This document shows, one piece after another, positions 26,215 to 35,569 of a stretch of 64,000 nt of DNA. Position 1 is the stretch's first letter. Each line of letters opens with the position of its first letter. Under the pieces are notes generated by a model. It saw nothing but the letters and a program-made list of their open reading frames with translations, did not search any database and was not told the DNA's origin. The position numbers and the translations under genes were made by a program. The stretch spans positions 558,001-622,000 of the forward strand of contig JAIXUH010000013.1 in the NCBI GenBank assembly GCA_027484145.1, written 5' to 3'. The stretch is from Rhodobacter sp. (lineage in GTDB: Bacteria > Pseudomonadota > Alphaproteobacteria > Rhodobacterales > Rhodobacteraceae).

Positions 26215-26355
26215 TCAAGAAGCCCTTGCGCGTGCAACGGGATATCCGGTGAACAAACGCTCGTCCACCTTCACCACAACCTTGCCGTCATCCAGCGTCT
26301 TCACGAACAGACCCTGAATCGATACGCAACTTCCTACCGTGATCGTCCTCAGCAT
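26215..26355 (-). CDS. Small protein of 46 residues, unrecognised
   Basis: I do not recognise this gene. It encodes MLRTITVGSCVSIQGLFVKT, then a short LDDGKVVVKVDERLFTGYPV stretch and a basic tail. Alternating hydrophobic residues and two glycine turns suggest a small beta-sheet or barrel protein; there is no signal peptide. Coding is supported by GGGGG 7-8 bases upstream of the ATG, third-position GC bias like the neighbours, an AT-rich promoter-like region upstream, and a terminator 29 bases after the stop. It lies 111 bases downstream of mutT on the same strand, so it is probably transcribed separately. Confidence 0.65.
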   Translation of the reverse strand: MLRTITVGSCVSIQGLFVKTLDDGKVVVKVDERLFTGYPVARARAS

Positions 26356-26385
26356 TTGCCAACCCCCATTAGCTCCGCACTGTTA

Positions 26386-26413
26386 GAATTAGACATAAAA
26401 GATTAGAAAACAA
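26386..26413 (-). promoter_or_regulatory. Possible promoter in an AT-rich island upstream of the 46-residue gene
   Basis: On the minus strand TTGTTT (26413-26408), 16 bases, TAATTC (26391-26386). The interval 26380-26445 is strikingly AT-rich compared with its surroundings, so several alternative hexamers exist and the exact site is uncertain. Confidence 0.35.
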
Positions 26414-26466
26414 TTTAAGAAATGCGAAATGCCCCAAATTTTCCGCAGTTTGAGAACAATGTTGAC

Positions 26467-26865
26467 CTAAAGCCACTCGCGCAGCACGGGAATCAGGGGC
26501 AGATCGGCGGGGGGCATGGGGTATTCGCGCAGATTTTCAGCACGAACCCAGGCCAGATTCTGGCCCTCGCGCCCGTGGACGACACCGTCCCATTTCCGGC
26601 ACGCGAACAATGGCATCAACAGGTGGAATGATTCGTAGCTGTGGCTGGCAAAGGTCAGCGGGGCCAGACAGCTTTGCCATGTGTCGATGCCAAGTTCTTC
26701 CTTCAGCTCGCGGATCAGGGCTGCTTCGGGCGTCTCGCCAGGCTCGACCTTGCCGCCCGGAAACTCCCACAGCCCGGCCAAGGATTTTCCCTCGGGGCGC
26801 TGCGCCAGCAGAACGCGGCCGTCGCGATCAATCAGCGCAACGGCCGAAACAAGGACGATTTTCAC
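26467..26865 (-). CDS. mutT: Nudix hydrolase, MutT-type (8-oxo-dGTP diphosphatase)
   Basis: Removes oxidised dGTP from the nucleotide pool, preventing A:T to C:G transversions. The 132-residue protein has a complete Nudix box: Gly38, Glu44, Arg52-Glu53, Glu56-Glu57, Gly59 (within GGKVEPGETPEAALIRELKE). The N-terminal VSAVALIDRDGRVLLAQRP and WEFPGGK match MutT proper rather than general Nudix enzymes. It overlaps the stop of argJ by four bases, a pairing common in alphaproteobacteria. The 8-oxo-dGTP assignment follows the family; biochemically close Nudix enzymes differ in substrate. Confidence 0.92.
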   Translation of the reverse strand: MKIVLVSAVALIDRDGRVLLAQRPEGKSLAGLWEFPGGKVEPGETPEAALIRELKEELGIDTWQSCLAPLTFASHSYESFHLLMPLFACRKWDGVVHGREGQNLAWVRAENLREYPMPPADLPLIPVLREWL

Positions 26866-28211
26866 GAACGGTAATCCGCGTTAATTTCGATGTAGCGGTT
26901 GGTCAGATCGCAGGTCCAGACCGTGCGCGCGGCGCGGCCAAGCCCCATGTCCACCCGGATCAGGATTTCCTCTTGCTGGAAATGCGCGGCGCCATCCTCC
27001 TCGCGGTAGGCCGGGTTGCGCCAGCCATTCTTGGCCACCACAACATCGCCAAAGCGAATGGTCAGCAGGTCACGGTCAGCCACGGCGCCCGATTTGCCGA
27101 TGGCCGCCACAATCCGCCCCCAGTTCGGGTCTTGCCCCGCAAGGGCGGTTTTCACCAGCGGCGAATTGGCAATGGCAAAGGCGGCTTTGGCGGCGTCAGT
27201 CTCGCTGGCAGCCCCCGTCACGCGGATCTCGACCAGTTTCGTCGCCCCTTCGCCATCACGGATGACCTGCAGCGCCAGATCATGCATCACGGCTTTCAGC
27301 GCCGCCTCAAAGGCCTTGGCCACCGGCCCCTTGACCTCGGCCGCTTCACTCTGGCCCGTCGCGGCCAACAACAGTGTGTCCGAGGTTGAGGTATCGCTGT
27401 CCACAGTGATCGAGTTGAAAGTCGGCCCGACATTGCGCGACAGCATCTTTTGCAGCGCCGTGGGCGAGATTTTGGCGTCCGTGAACAGATAGACCAGCAT
27501 TGTTGCCATATCCGGGGCAATCATCCCCGACCCTTTGGCGATGCCGGCAATCTGGATCACTCCGCCGTCACCCTGAACCTGCGCCGTCGCACCCTTGGGA
27601 AAGGTGTCGGTCGTCATCATGGCATGGGCGGCCATTTCGATGCCGTCCAGCGCCAACCCCGACACCAGTTCGGGAATCTTGGCGGTGATCCGGACATGGG
27701 GCAAAGGCTCGCCAATCACCCCGGTGGATGAGGAAAAGACCCGCGACGCCGGAATGCCCAGTGCGGTTGCCACGCCACCCGTCACGGCGGCAACCGCCTC
27801 ATCCCCGACCTTGCCGGTAAAGGCGTTGGAATTGCCCGAATTCACGATGATGGCCGCCCCCGCGCCCGCAGGCACCTTGGTGGCCAGTTTTGCCTGACAG
27901 TCGCGCACGCAGCCCGACCGCGTGGATGATGTGGTGAACACGCCCGCCATTGCCGTGCCCGGCGCAAGGCGGATCAGCATCACATCCTTGCGGTTCAGAT
28001 ACTTCACGCCAGCCTCGGCGGCCGAAAACTCGACCCCGCGGATGATGGGAAGTTTGGGGAAGCCATCCTTTGGCGCAAGCGGAGAGACGATCTTGGCCTT
28101 CTTGGCCGCAGGTGCCGCAGCTTCAAGTATCGATGGTGCCGCAGAGGCTTTCAGCGCCTTCACCTTTTTCTTCAGCGATTTCGCTTCGGCTTTCCAATCC
28201 GTCTTTGCCAT
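26862..28211 (-). CDS. argJ: Bifunctional glutamate N-acetyltransferase / amino-acid acetyltransferase
   Basis: Recycles the acetyl group in cyclic arginine biosynthesis, moving it from N-acetylornithine to glutamate. The 449-residue precursor self-cleaves before the nucleophile Thr237 in the conserved DMATML motif; the oxyanion-forming SSTGVIG lies at about 160-167 and NSGNSNAFTG at 124-133. The first ~45 residues are a Lys/Ala-rich extension absent from many ArgJ proteins; homology begins at about SPLAP. The start at 28211 is the first ATG after the parvulin stop, 15 bases away. The gene is followed by mutT with a four-base overlap. Confidence 0.95.
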   Translation of the reverse strand: MAKTDWKAEAKSLKKKVKALKASAAPSILEAAAPAAKKAKIVSPLAPKDGFPKLPIIRGVEFSAAEAGVKYLNRKDVMLIRLAPGTAMAGVFTTSSTRSGCVRDCQAKLATKVPAGAGAAIIVNSGNSNAFTGKVGDEAVAAVTGGVATALGIPASRVFSSSTGVIGEPLPHVRITAKIPELVSGLALDGIEMAAHAMMTTDTFPKGATAQVQGDGGVIQIAGIAKGSGMIAPDMATMLVYLFTDAKISPTALQKMLSRNVGPTFNSITVDSDTSTSDTLLLAATGQSEAAEVKGPVAKAFEAALKAVMHDLALQVIRDGEGATKLVEIRVTGAASETDAAKAAFAIANSPLVKTALAGQDPNWGRIVAAIGKSGAVADRDLLTIRFGDVVVAKNGWRNPAYREEDGAAHFQQEEILIRVDMGLGRAARTVWTCDLTNRYIEINADYRS

Positions 28212-28226
28212 GGCTTCCCCCCTGAC

Positions 28227-29072
28227 TTATTTGTCCAGCAGCGTTGCATCACGCAGCAGGGCGGGGTCAAGCCCTTCGCCGGGGCGGGCAATCGTTGCCT
28301 TGTCGGTCAGGCCCTTGATATGCGCCTCAACTGCCGTCCGCTCGATCTCGGCAGCCAGTTCATCGCGCACTTCGTCCAGTGTCGGGGCAGCGGCGGCGCG
28401 GGTTTCCTTCAGCAGGATCAGGTGAAAGCCGAAGTCCGATTTGACCGGGCCCGCCACTTTGCCAATCTCGGCACCCACAACGGCCTCTTCGAACGGCTTG
28501 ACCATCATGCCAAGGCCGAACCATCCCAGATCGCCACCATTGGCGCCTGATCCGGTATCGGTCGAGTTGGCCTTGGCCAGTTCGGCAAAATCGGCCCCAC
28601 CATCCAGCTGCGCCTTCAGCTCATTCGCCTTTTCCTCGGTTTCCACCAGAATATGCGCTGCGTTGTATTCCTTGCCCGGATCGGCGGCCTTGTATTTCGC
28701 GTCATAGGCTGCTTGCAGCGCCGCATCGGTGACGGCCCCTTGCACAACGGCCTGCAGCGCCACACCCGAGACATAGCCGCGGCGATCATTCTCGATCGAC
28801 AGCATGTCGCGCTTTTTCAGCGTGCCAGCTGATTGTTCCAGCGTGGTTTGCTGGATCAGCTGGTCCAGAATACCCTTGAACAACACGTCATCGGGCAGGG
28901 CCTGATACTGCTGCGGCAGGCTTTCGCGCAGAACGATCATGTGGCCAAGGGTAATGTCAGTGCCGTTCACCGTGGCCACAACCGTGTCGGCGGTGGTGTC
29001 TTGTGCCAGTGCCGGGGCGGCAAAACCCCCCAAAATGGCAAGACAGGCCAAAAACCTTGCGTGTTTCATCAT
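28227..29072 (-). CDS. Periplasmic parvulin-type peptidyl-prolyl isomerase
   Basis: A 281-residue exported foldase. A Sec signal peptide (MMKHARFLACLAILGGFAAPALA) precedes a SurA/PrsA-like N-terminal helical region and a parvulin domain with AAHILVETEEKA, GGDLGWFG and FGFHLILL. Such proteins help fold outer-membrane or secreted proteins. The start at 29072 (or the adjacent ATG at 29069) has AGGAGGG 7 bases upstream; a longer in-frame extension overlaps the divergent secA leader and is not credible. It diverges from secA across 184 bases and leads an operon with argJ and mutT. Confidence 0.92.
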   Translation of the reverse strand: MMKHARFLACLAILGGFAAPALAQDTTADTVVATVNGTDITLGHMIVLRESLPQQYQALPDDVLFKGILDQLIQQTTLEQSAGTLKKRDMLSIENDRRGYVSGVALQAVVQGAVTDAALQAAYDAKYKAADPGKEYNAAHILVETEEKANELKAQLDGGADFAELAKANSTDTGSGANGGDLGWFGLGMMVKPFEEAVVGAEIGKVAGPVKSDFGFHLILLKETRAAAAPTLDEVRDELAAEIERTAVEAHIKGLTDKATIARPGEGLDPALLRDATLLDK

Positions 29073-29256
29073 ATTCACACCCTCCTGATCGGGCTGCGAC
29101 CCCGCCAATCGTTGACTATGGCGGGCCTCTCCCTTAAATCGCGGGGGTCGCGTGCGACGGGGCCGGCCGGCCTTCTTGGGCTTTCTATGGAAGGCGTTGG
29201 GGGCGGGCAAGGCCCATGCCTCACACGATCATGTCAGGAATACCCACGGAGAGAAC

Positions 29257-31977
29257 ATGCTGGGTCTTGGTACGCTTGCGCGAAAGGTCTTTGGCACGCC
29301 AAATGACCGCAAGGTCAAATCGGTTCGTCCGCTGGTCGCACAGATCAACGCGTTGGAACCGGAGTTCGCCGCCCTCAGCGACGAAGGCCTGAAGCAGAAA
29401 ACAGAGGCGCTGGCAAAGCGGGCACAGTCGGGTGAAAGCCTTGATGCGCTTTTGCCCGAGGCCTTCGCCAATTGCCGCGAAGGTGCCAAGCGGGCCCTTG
29501 GCCTGCGCGCCTTTGACGTGCAGCTGAAAGGCGGCATCTTCCTGCATCAGGGCAACATCGCCGAGATGAAAACGGGCGAGGGCAAGACCCTGATGGCCAC
29601 CTTCCCCGCCTATCTGAATGCTCTGGCGGGCAAGGGCGTGCATATCGTCACGGTCAACGACTATCTGGCCAAGCGCGATGCCGAGTGGATGAGCAAGGTC
29701 TATGGCGCCCTTGGCCTGACCACGGGTGTTGTCTACCCCTATCAGGCAGACGCCGAGAAAAAGGCGGCCTATCGCTGCGACATCACCTATGCCACCAACA
29801 ATGAACTGGGCTTTGACTACCTTCGCGACAACATGAAGGGCAGCATCGAAGACATGTCGCAGCGCGGCCACTTCTTCGCCATCGTCGATGAAGTCGACTC
29901 GATCCTTGTCGACGAGGCCCGCACCCCGCTGATCATTTCCGGCCCGTCGCAAGACCGGTCCGAGCTTTACAAGCAGGTTGATCTGTTGATCCCCAACCTG
30001 ACGGCCGAGCATTTCAAGCTGGACGAAAAAACCCGCAACGTGACCTACACGGAAGAGGGCAACGAACTCATCGAAGGGTTGCTGCGTGAGAATGGGATCC
30101 TGCCCGAAGGGCAGAATCTGTATGATCCTGAATCGACCACCATCGTGCACCATGTCACGCAGGCCCTGCGCGCGCACAAGCTGTTCAACAAGGATCAGCA
30201 ATACATCGTGCGCGACGGCGAGGTGATGCTGATCGACGAATTCACCGGCCGCATGATGCGTGGCCGCCGCCTGTCTGATGGTCTGCATCAGGCGATTGAG
30301 GCCAAGGAGAACGTGGCGATCCAGCCCGAAAACGTGACCCTCGCCTCGGTCACCTTCCAGAACTACTTCCGGCTTTATGACAAGCTGGCTGGCATGACCG
30401 GCACCGCCGCGACCGAAGCCGAAGAATTCATGGAAATCTACAAGCTGGGCGTGGTCGAAGTGCCGACCAACCGCCCGATCGCCCGTAAGGACGAACATGA
30501 CCAAGTCTATCGCACCGCGCGCGAGAAATACGAAGGCGTCGTGAAATCCATCAAGGAGGCCCATGAAAAGGGTCAGCCGATCCTTGTTGGTACCACGTCC
30601 ATCGAGAAATCCGAATTCCTGTCTGGGCTTCTCAAGGAAGCTGGCGTTCCGCACAACGTGTTGAACGCCCGTCAGCACGAACAGGAAGCACAGATCGTGG
30701 CCGATGCTGGCCGCTTCGGGGCTGTGACCATCGCCACCAACATGGCAGGTCGCGGCACCGACATTCAGCTTGGCGGCAACATCGAAATGCAGGTCATGGC
30801 CGCCATTGCCGCTGACCCGCATCTGAACCCCGATGCAGTGCGTGCCAAGATCGAATCCGAACATGCCGAAGAAAAGGCCAAGGTTCTGGCGGCTGGGGGC
30901 CTGTTCGTTCTGGGCACCGAACGCCACGAATCCCGCCGCATCGACAACCAGTTGCGCGGCCGTTCGGGCCGTCAGGGTGACCCCGGCCGTTCATCGTTCT
31001 TCCTGTCGCTGGAAGATGACCTGATGCGCATCTTCGGGTCGGAAAAGCTGGATGCTGTGCTGTCCAAGCTGGGCATGAAGGAAGGTGAGGCGATTGTTCA
31101 CCCATGGGTCAACAAATCGCTGGAACGCGCGCAGGCCAAGGTCGAAGGCCGCAACTTCGACATCCGCAAGCAATTGCTGAAGTTCGACGATGTGATGAAC
31201 GATCAGCGCAAGGCGATCTTTGGTCAGCGGCTTGAAATCATGCAGGCCGAAGACGTGGCCGAAATCGCCACCGACATGCGCGTTCAGGTGATCGACGATC
31301 TGGTCGATTCCTTCATGCCGCCAAAATCCTATCCCGATGCGTGGGATGTGGAAGGGCTGACCGCAGCGGTCAAGGAACGTCTGAACCTTGACGTGAACCT
31401 TGCCGAATGGGCGGCCGAAGAAGGCGTTGATCAAGACGGCATCAAGGAACGGCTGGAAGAGGCAACGGCCAAGCAGATGGCCGAAAAGACCGCAGCTTTT
31501 GGCGAAGATACCATGCGGTCCATCGAAAAGCAGGTTCTGCTGCAATCCATCGATGGCAAATGGCGCGAGCACCTGTTGCGGCTTGAACATCTTCGGTCTG
31601 TCGTCGGTTTCCGTGGTTACGCGCAGCGCGACCCGCTGAACGAGTACAAGACCGAAAGCTTCACGCTGTTCGAATCGATGCTGAACTCGTTGCGGCAAGA
31701 GGTGTCCCAGAAACTCGGGATGATCCGTCCGCTGTCCGAGGCCGAGCAGCAAGCGATGATGGCGCAACTTGTTGCCCAGCAACGTGCAGCGGCCCCTGCC
31801 ACTGCCGATGCGCCCGCGCCTGTGTCAGAGCCTGCCATGGCTGGCGATGCAGCACCCACTCGTCTTGCCGGCTTTGATGACTCTGATCCGTCGACATGGG
31901 GAAATCCCGCGCGCAACGATCTGTGCCCCTGCGGATCGGGCGAAAAGTTCAAGCATTGCCACGGCAAGCTTGCCTGA
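29257..31977 (+). CDS. secA: Protein translocase ATPase SecA
   Basis: The motor ATPase of the Sec pathway, working with SecYEG. The 906 residues contain Walker A MKTGEGKT (104-111), the DEAD-like [11 protein letters not shown] (about 211), the preprotein cross-linking region, the second nucleotide-binding fold ([23 protein letters not shown]) and the helical scaffold. The C-terminus ends in an Ala/Pro-rich linker and the zinc-binding SEC-C motif [13 protein letters not shown], which binds SecB and lipids. The ATG at 29257 follows GGAGAG and gives the family N-terminus; upstream in-frame codons overlap the divergent parvulin gene's leader. A 10-bp dyad follows the stop. Confidence 0.98.
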   Translation: MLGLGTLARKVFGTPNDRKVKSVRPLVAQINALEPEFAALSDEGLKQKTEALAKRAQSGESLDALLPEAFANCREGAKRALGLRAFDVQLKGGIFLHQGNIAEMKTGEGKTLMATFPAYLNALAGKGVHIVTVNDYLAKRDAEWMSKVYGALGLTTGVVYPYQADAEKKAAYRCDITYATNNELGFDYLRDNMKGSIEDMSQRGHFFAIVDEVDSILVDEARTPLIISGPSQDRSELYKQVDLLIPNLTAEHFKLDEKTRNVTYTEEGNELIEGLLRENGILPEGQNLYDPESTTIVHHVTQALRAHKLFNKDQQYIVRDGEVMLIDEFTGRMMRGRRLSDGLHQAIEAKENVAIQPENVTLASVTFQNYFRLYDKLAGMTGTAATEAEEFMEIYKLGVVEVPTNRPIARKDEHDQVYRTAREKYEGVVKSIKEAHEKGQPILVGTTSIEKSEFLSGLLKEAGVPHNVLNARQHEQEAQIVADAGRFGAVTIATNMAGRGTDIQLGGNIEMQVMAAIAADPHLNPDAVRAKIESEHAEEKAKVLAAGGLFVLGTERHESRRIDNQLRGRSGRQGDPGRSSFFLSLEDDLMRIFGSEKLDAVLSKLGMKEGEAIVHPWVNKSLERAQAKVEGRNFDIRKQLLKFDDVMNDQRKAIFGQRLEIMQAEDVAEIATDMRVQVIDDLVDSFMPPKSYPDAWDVEGLTAAVKERLNLDVNLAEWAAEEGVDQDGIKERLEEATAKQMAEKTAAFGEDTMRSIEKQVLLQSIDGKWREHLLRLEHLRSVVGFRGYAQRDPLNEYKTESFTLFESMLNSLRQEVSQKLGMIRPLSEAEQQAMMAQLVAQQRAAAPATADAPAPVSEPAMAGDAAPTRLAGFDDSDPSTWGNPARNDLCPCGSGEKFKHCHGKLA

Positions 31978-31983
31978 TCAGGC

Positions 31984-32008
31984 TTGGGGCGAACACAATT
32001 CGCCCCAA
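31984..32008 (+). terminator. Dyad after secA, possible terminator without U-tract
   Basis: TTGGGGCGAA, spacer CACAA, TTCGCCCCAA: a perfect 10-bp inverted repeat six bases after the secA stop. No run of T follows, so it could be a Rho-type 3' end stabiliser rather than an intrinsic terminator. Confidence 0.5.
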
Positions 32009-32109
32009 TTCCGCCCCTAACGGCGGAAACATTCCCCGAAGCGGCCATGGAATGGCCTGCATTTCCCGTCATCCACGTTCTCAGCTTTTCTGGGGTGGTG
32101 GAGACTGCA

Positions 32110-33192
32110 ATGAATCTACAGCGCAAGTTGACATTGGTCGTGGCGACGGGTGCGGTTGCCCTTGGTGCCGGGCATGTCGTGCAAAAGAATGCCGGGACGC
32201 GCATGGCGACCGAAACGGCGGCGGTGGCCGAGCCTGCGGCGATTGCCGTATCGTCCCTCGTGCCCGTGGCGGCCGGGCCGGAAAACATGGGTCTGGCAAA
32301 GCCAGCCTTCACTCCCCCGGTTCTTCCGGCCGAGGCCGCACCGATTGTGGCAAAGGTGGTGCCTGCCGCACCACCGGTGACCCCAGCCGCGCCCGAGGCA
32401 AAGCCGGTCGCCGTGGCTGCCACGCCAAAGGTTGCGACTACGCCTGCGCCTGTGGCCCCTGTTGCGCCTGCCGCCCCGCTCAAGCAGCTTGAACTGGCCA
32501 CAACACCAGACATCGCACAAGTGGCCCGCGTTCCCGCGCCCGATTGCAGCGTGAAGCTTGACCTTGTGCCGCAAAGCAATGCGATGATCGGCGTGTCGCT
32601 GCTGGCACCCTGCAATCCTGGCGCACGGGTTGTGCTTCGACACGCAGGCCTTGCCGTCACCGGAACCACATCGGCCAGCGGCGCGCTGGCCACGGTTATC
32701 CCCGCATTGACCACCGATGCCACCGTTGATGTGGCCGTTGGCAACACCCCGGCCACGTCGGGGCAGATCACGGTGCCCGATGTGGCAAAGCTGACCCGCT
32801 TTGCCGTACAGTGGCAGGGGGCAGATGCCTTCCAGCTTCATGCCTTTGAAAATGGCGCCGCCTATGCCGACCCCGGCCATATCTCGGCCGCCTATACGGG
32901 CAAGCCGGGTGAAACGGGCATCCTGTCTGTTCTGGGCGACGCCAAAGCTGAATTGCCGCTGTTGGCCGAAGTTTACACCTTTGCCAAGTCCGGCAATGCC
33001 GAAATCGTGCTGGAAGCTGCGGTTACCAGTGCCACCTGCGGGCGCGAAATCCTTGGCGAAATGCTGGTATCCACCGCGGGCGAGGTCGAGGTGACCGATC
33101 TGTCGCTGGCAATGCCCGATTGCTCGGGCCTTGGTGACATTCTGGTATTGAAAAACCTGATGCAGGACATGACACTCGCAGCCGCAAACTAA
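32110..33192 (+). CDS. Ala/Pro-rich exported protein downstream of secA
   Basis: 360 residues, function unknown. An N-terminal hydrophobic segment (about 8-22) is followed by a long Ala/Pro/Val-rich, probably extended region (about 40-130) ending in APAAPLKQLELA, then a compact domain with cysteines (DCSVKLDL, APCNPG, SATCGREI, MPDCSGLG). This is the layout of an inner-membrane-anchored periplasmic protein with a proline-rich spacer. Similar genes next to secA in Rhodobacteraceae are sometimes labelled 'translocase', but I see no translocase motif. The ATG at 32110 was chosen because the signal anchor starts there. The substrate-binding/OmpA gene follows after 15 bases. Confidence 0.75.
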   Translation: MNLQRKLTLVVATGAVALGAGHVVQKNAGTRMATETAAVAEPAAIAVSSLVPVAAGPENMGLAKPAFTPPVLPAEAAPIVAKVVPAAPPVTPAAPEAKPVAVAATPKVATTPAPVAPVAPAAPLKQLELATTPDIAQVARVPAPDCSVKLDLVPQSNAMIGVSLLAPCNPGARVVLRHAGLAVTGTTSASGALATVIPALTTDATVDVAVGNTPATSGQITVPDVAKLTRFAVQWQGADAFQLHAFENGAAYADPGHISAAYTGKPGETGILSVLGDAKAELPLLAEVYTFAKSGNAEIVLEAAVTSATCGREILGEMLVSTAGEVEVTDLSLAMPDCSGLGDILVLKNLMQDMTLAAAN

Positions 33193-33207
33193 GGGGCGGT
33201 TCAGCGG

Positions 33208-34725
33208 GTGACAGGGGCGAAAATCTGGTGCGCGGCAGCTTTTGCCGTGCTTTTCGCCCCGTTCATGGCCGGGGCGCAAGACATTACCCTAACCGCCCGC
33301 GAGGGCGGCTTGTCTATTTCGGGCACGCTGCAAGGCTATGACGGTGAATTCTATCGCATCGACAGTTCTTACGGGATGCTGACCGTCGATGCGTCGGGGG
33401 TGCTGTGTGACGGCCCCGCCTGCCCCGATCTGACGGCCCCCAAGGCGCAGGTGCGCATCGTCGGGATGGCGGGCGTGGGCGAGGCGCTGCTGCCCGGCCT
33501 TTTCCGCGCCTTTGCCGCCACGCGCGGCCTTGCCTATGACGAGACCTTTCAGGATGGCTATTCCGCCCGCCTGCTGGATGCGGCCACCGACAAGCCCTTG
33601 GCCGAAATCCGGTTCACTGCGAACACGCCAGAAGGCGCGCGGTCCGACCTGTTGGCCGGACGGGCCGAGTTGATCCTGTCGGCGGGAACCGAGCCTGACC
33701 TTGGCTCGCGCGTGGTGGCACTGGATGCGATGCTGCCGATCGTGGCCGCCGACAACACCCTGACCGAGATTTCAACCAAGGATCTGGCGCGCATCCTTTC
33801 GGGCGAGGTGGACAATTGGGCCGAGGTGGGCGGGCCTGACATGCCGCTTGTGCTGCATGGCATGTCACCCACATCGGGCGTGCAGCGGGCGCTTGCGGGG
33901 CGGTTGGGCAAGGATGTGGCCGCGACGGTTGTGCATGATGACATCGCCGCCTTGGGCGAAGCCGTGGCCAAAGACCCTTGGGCCATAGCGGTCACGGTGC
34001 GCGCCGGGGTCGGGTCATCGCGACCCTTGCCGCTGACCGATAGCTGCGGCTTTCCCCTGCTGCCTTCGGCCCTTGCCGTCAAGGCTGAAGACTACCCACT
34101 GTCACTGCCGGTCTATCTGCTGACCCCGCGGCGGCGCCTGCCCTTGATCGTGCGCGAGTTTCTGGAGTTTCTGGCCCTGCCGCAGGCGCAGGTGGCCGTT
34201 GCTGCCGCGGGATACGTTGACCGCCAGCCCGAAGTGCAACCAATGACGTCAGATGGGCTGCGCCTGATCAACGCCATTCAGGGGGCCGGCGAGGAAACCA
34301 CGCTGGCCGATCTGAAGCGGTTGGTGAACCTGATGGACGGGGCCGACCGTCTGTCACTGACCTTTCGCTTCGAAGATGGTTCCAGCACCCTTGACGCGCC
34401 GTCGCAAGACAACCTCGCCGATCTGGCGCGGCTGATCGAAACCGATGCCTTCAAGGGGAAAACACTGCTGCTGGCCGGATTTTCCGATGGATCAGGGGCG
34501 GCAGCGGCGAACCTCGATCTAAGCCGCACCCGCGCCCAAGGGGTGCTGACCCGTCTGGCCGACCTTGCACCGGGCCTGACCGAAGCTGGCTTGCCCCGCG
34601 TCGAGGCCTTTGGCGAGGCACTGCCCATGGCCTGCGATGAAACCGGGGCCGGGCGACGGTTGAACCGACGGGTCGAGGTCTGGATCAGACCCGTGGCTAA
34701 AGATAGCCCTGCGAGCGAAAACTGA
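33208..34725 (+). CDS. PstS-like substrate-binding domain fused to an OmpA-type domain
   Basis: A 505-residue exported protein. The GTG start is preceded by AAGGGGCGG; the signal peptide ends near FMAGAQ. Residues about 70-320 resemble phosphate-type periplasmic binding proteins (DNTLTEISTKDLARILSGEV, LHGMSPTSGVQRAL). Residues about 385-500 form an OmpA C-terminal peptidoglycan-binding domain (FEDGSSTLD, DLSRTRAQGVL, NRRVEVWI). The combination would tether a ligand-sensing domain to the cell wall. It is co-directional with secA and the Ala/Pro-rich gene. Its 3' end overlaps the convergent radC gene by 29 bases. The ligand is unknown. Confidence 0.82.
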   Translation: MTGAKIWCAAAFAVLFAPFMAGAQDITLTAREGGLSISGTLQGYDGEFYRIDSSYGMLTVDASGVLCDGPACPDLTAPKAQVRIVGMAGVGEALLPGLFRAFAATRGLAYDETFQDGYSARLLDAATDKPLAEIRFTANTPEGARSDLLAGRAELILSAGTEPDLGSRVVALDAMLPIVAADNTLTEISTKDLARILSGEVDNWAEVGGPDMPLVLHGMSPTSGVQRALAGRLGKDVAATVVHDDIAALGEAVAKDPWAIAVTVRAGVGSSRPLPLTDSCGFPLLPSALAVKAEDYPLSLPVYLLTPRRRLPLIVREFLEFLALPQAQVAVAAAGYVDRQPEVQPMTSDGLRLINAIQGAGEETTLADLKRLVNLMDGADRLSLTFRFEDGSSTLDAPSQDNLADLARLIETDAFKGKTLLLAGFSDGSGAAAANLDLSRTRAQGVLTRLADLAPGLTEAGLPRVEAFGEALPMACDETGAGRRLNRRVEVWIRPVAKDSPASEN

Positions 34726-35464
34726 TCTCGCGGCTTTTGCCGATGATCAGATGGTCATGCAGGGTGATGCCAAGGGTCTGACAAGCGTCATTGATCTGAT
34801 GCGTCATGCTGATGTCTGCCTGACTGGGCGTGGGGTCACCCGACGGGTGATTGTGCACAAGGATGATGGCCGAGGCGTTGACCTCAAGCGCGCGCTTGAC
34901 CACCTCGCGCGGATAGACGGGCACATGATCCACCGTGCCCTTGGCCTGTTCTTCGTCTGCCATCAGCGTATTCTTGCGGTCAAGGAACAGCACGCGGAAC
35001 TGTTCGGTTTCGCGGTGCGCCATGGTAGTGTGGCAATAATCCAAGAGCGCATCCCATGACGACAACACCGGCCGGTTCATCACCCGCGCCCGCATCATGC
35101 GCTGTGCCACCGCCTCTTGTATCTTCAACTCGGTCACAATGGCCTCTCCCACGCCATGCACTGCCTGCAGACGGGCCGCCGATGCGGTGATCACGCGGTT
35201 CAGATCGCCAAAGGTGTCCAGCAGCAGCCGGGCAAGGGGTTTGACATCCTGACGAGGCACGGCGCGGAACAACAGCAACTCCAGCAGTTCATAGTCCGGC
35301 ATGGCATTGGCCCCACCGTCCATGAAGCGGGCGCGCAGGCGTTTGCGGTGGTCGGCGATGTAAGAGGGCAGACGTTCCGGCAAAGCCTGAGGCGCGGCTT
35401 CATCCGCGTCTTCAGGCGCGGCGAAGAGGGGCAGGGCGGAATCATGAAAGCCGGGTTTTGCCAT
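34697..35464 (-). CDS. radC: RadC family JAB-domain protein
   Basis: 255 residues with an N-terminal helix-hairpin-helix-like part (RLQAVHGVGEAIVTELKIQEA) and a C-terminal JAMM/MPN metal-binding motif, HNHPSGDPTPSQAD. The name comes from an old radiation-sensitivity allele; a direct DNA repair role is not established and the biochemical activity is unknown. The ATG at 35464 follows a weak ribosome-binding site. The upstream interval, shared with the dnaJ 3' end, holds three consecutive dyads. The 3' end overlaps the convergent OmpA-type gene by 29 bases. Confidence 0.9.
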   Translation of the reverse strand: MAKPGFHDSALPLFAAPEDADEAAPQALPERLPSYIADHRKRLRARFMDGGANAMPDYELLELLLFRAVPRQDVKPLARLLLDTFGDLNRVITASAARLQAVHGVGEAIVTELKIQEAVAQRMMRARVMNRPVLSSWDALLDYCHTTMAHRETEQFRVLFLDRKNTLMADEEQAKGTVDHVPVYPREVVKRALEVNASAIILVHNHPSGDPTPSQADISMTHQINDACQTLGITLHDHLIIGKSREISFRSQGYL

Positions 35465-35521
35465 GCCGCCAAGGGTGGCAGCACCCGGTTAGCAAAGGGT
35501 TAATCCGGCATCGCCCGTATG

Positions 35522-35548
35522 AAAAAGCCCGGACGTCACCGTCCGGGC
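35522..35548 (-). terminator. Rho-independent terminator downstream of dnaJ
   Basis: A perfect 9-bp stem (GCCCGGACG with CGTCCGGGC) around a four-base loop, followed on the minus strand by five T (plus-strand AAAAA at 35522-35526). It probably ends the dnaK-dnaJ transcript. Confidence 0.88.
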
Positions 35549-35567
35549 AAAAGTTTGGGAAACTTTT
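35549..35567. repeat. 8-bp inverted repeat between dnaJ and radC
   Basis: AAAAGTTT, GGG, AAACTTTT: a perfect dyad abutting the terminator stem. AT-rich arms with a three-base centre could be a protein-binding site or an accessory hairpin. Confidence 0.6.
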
Positions 35568-35569
35568 GG

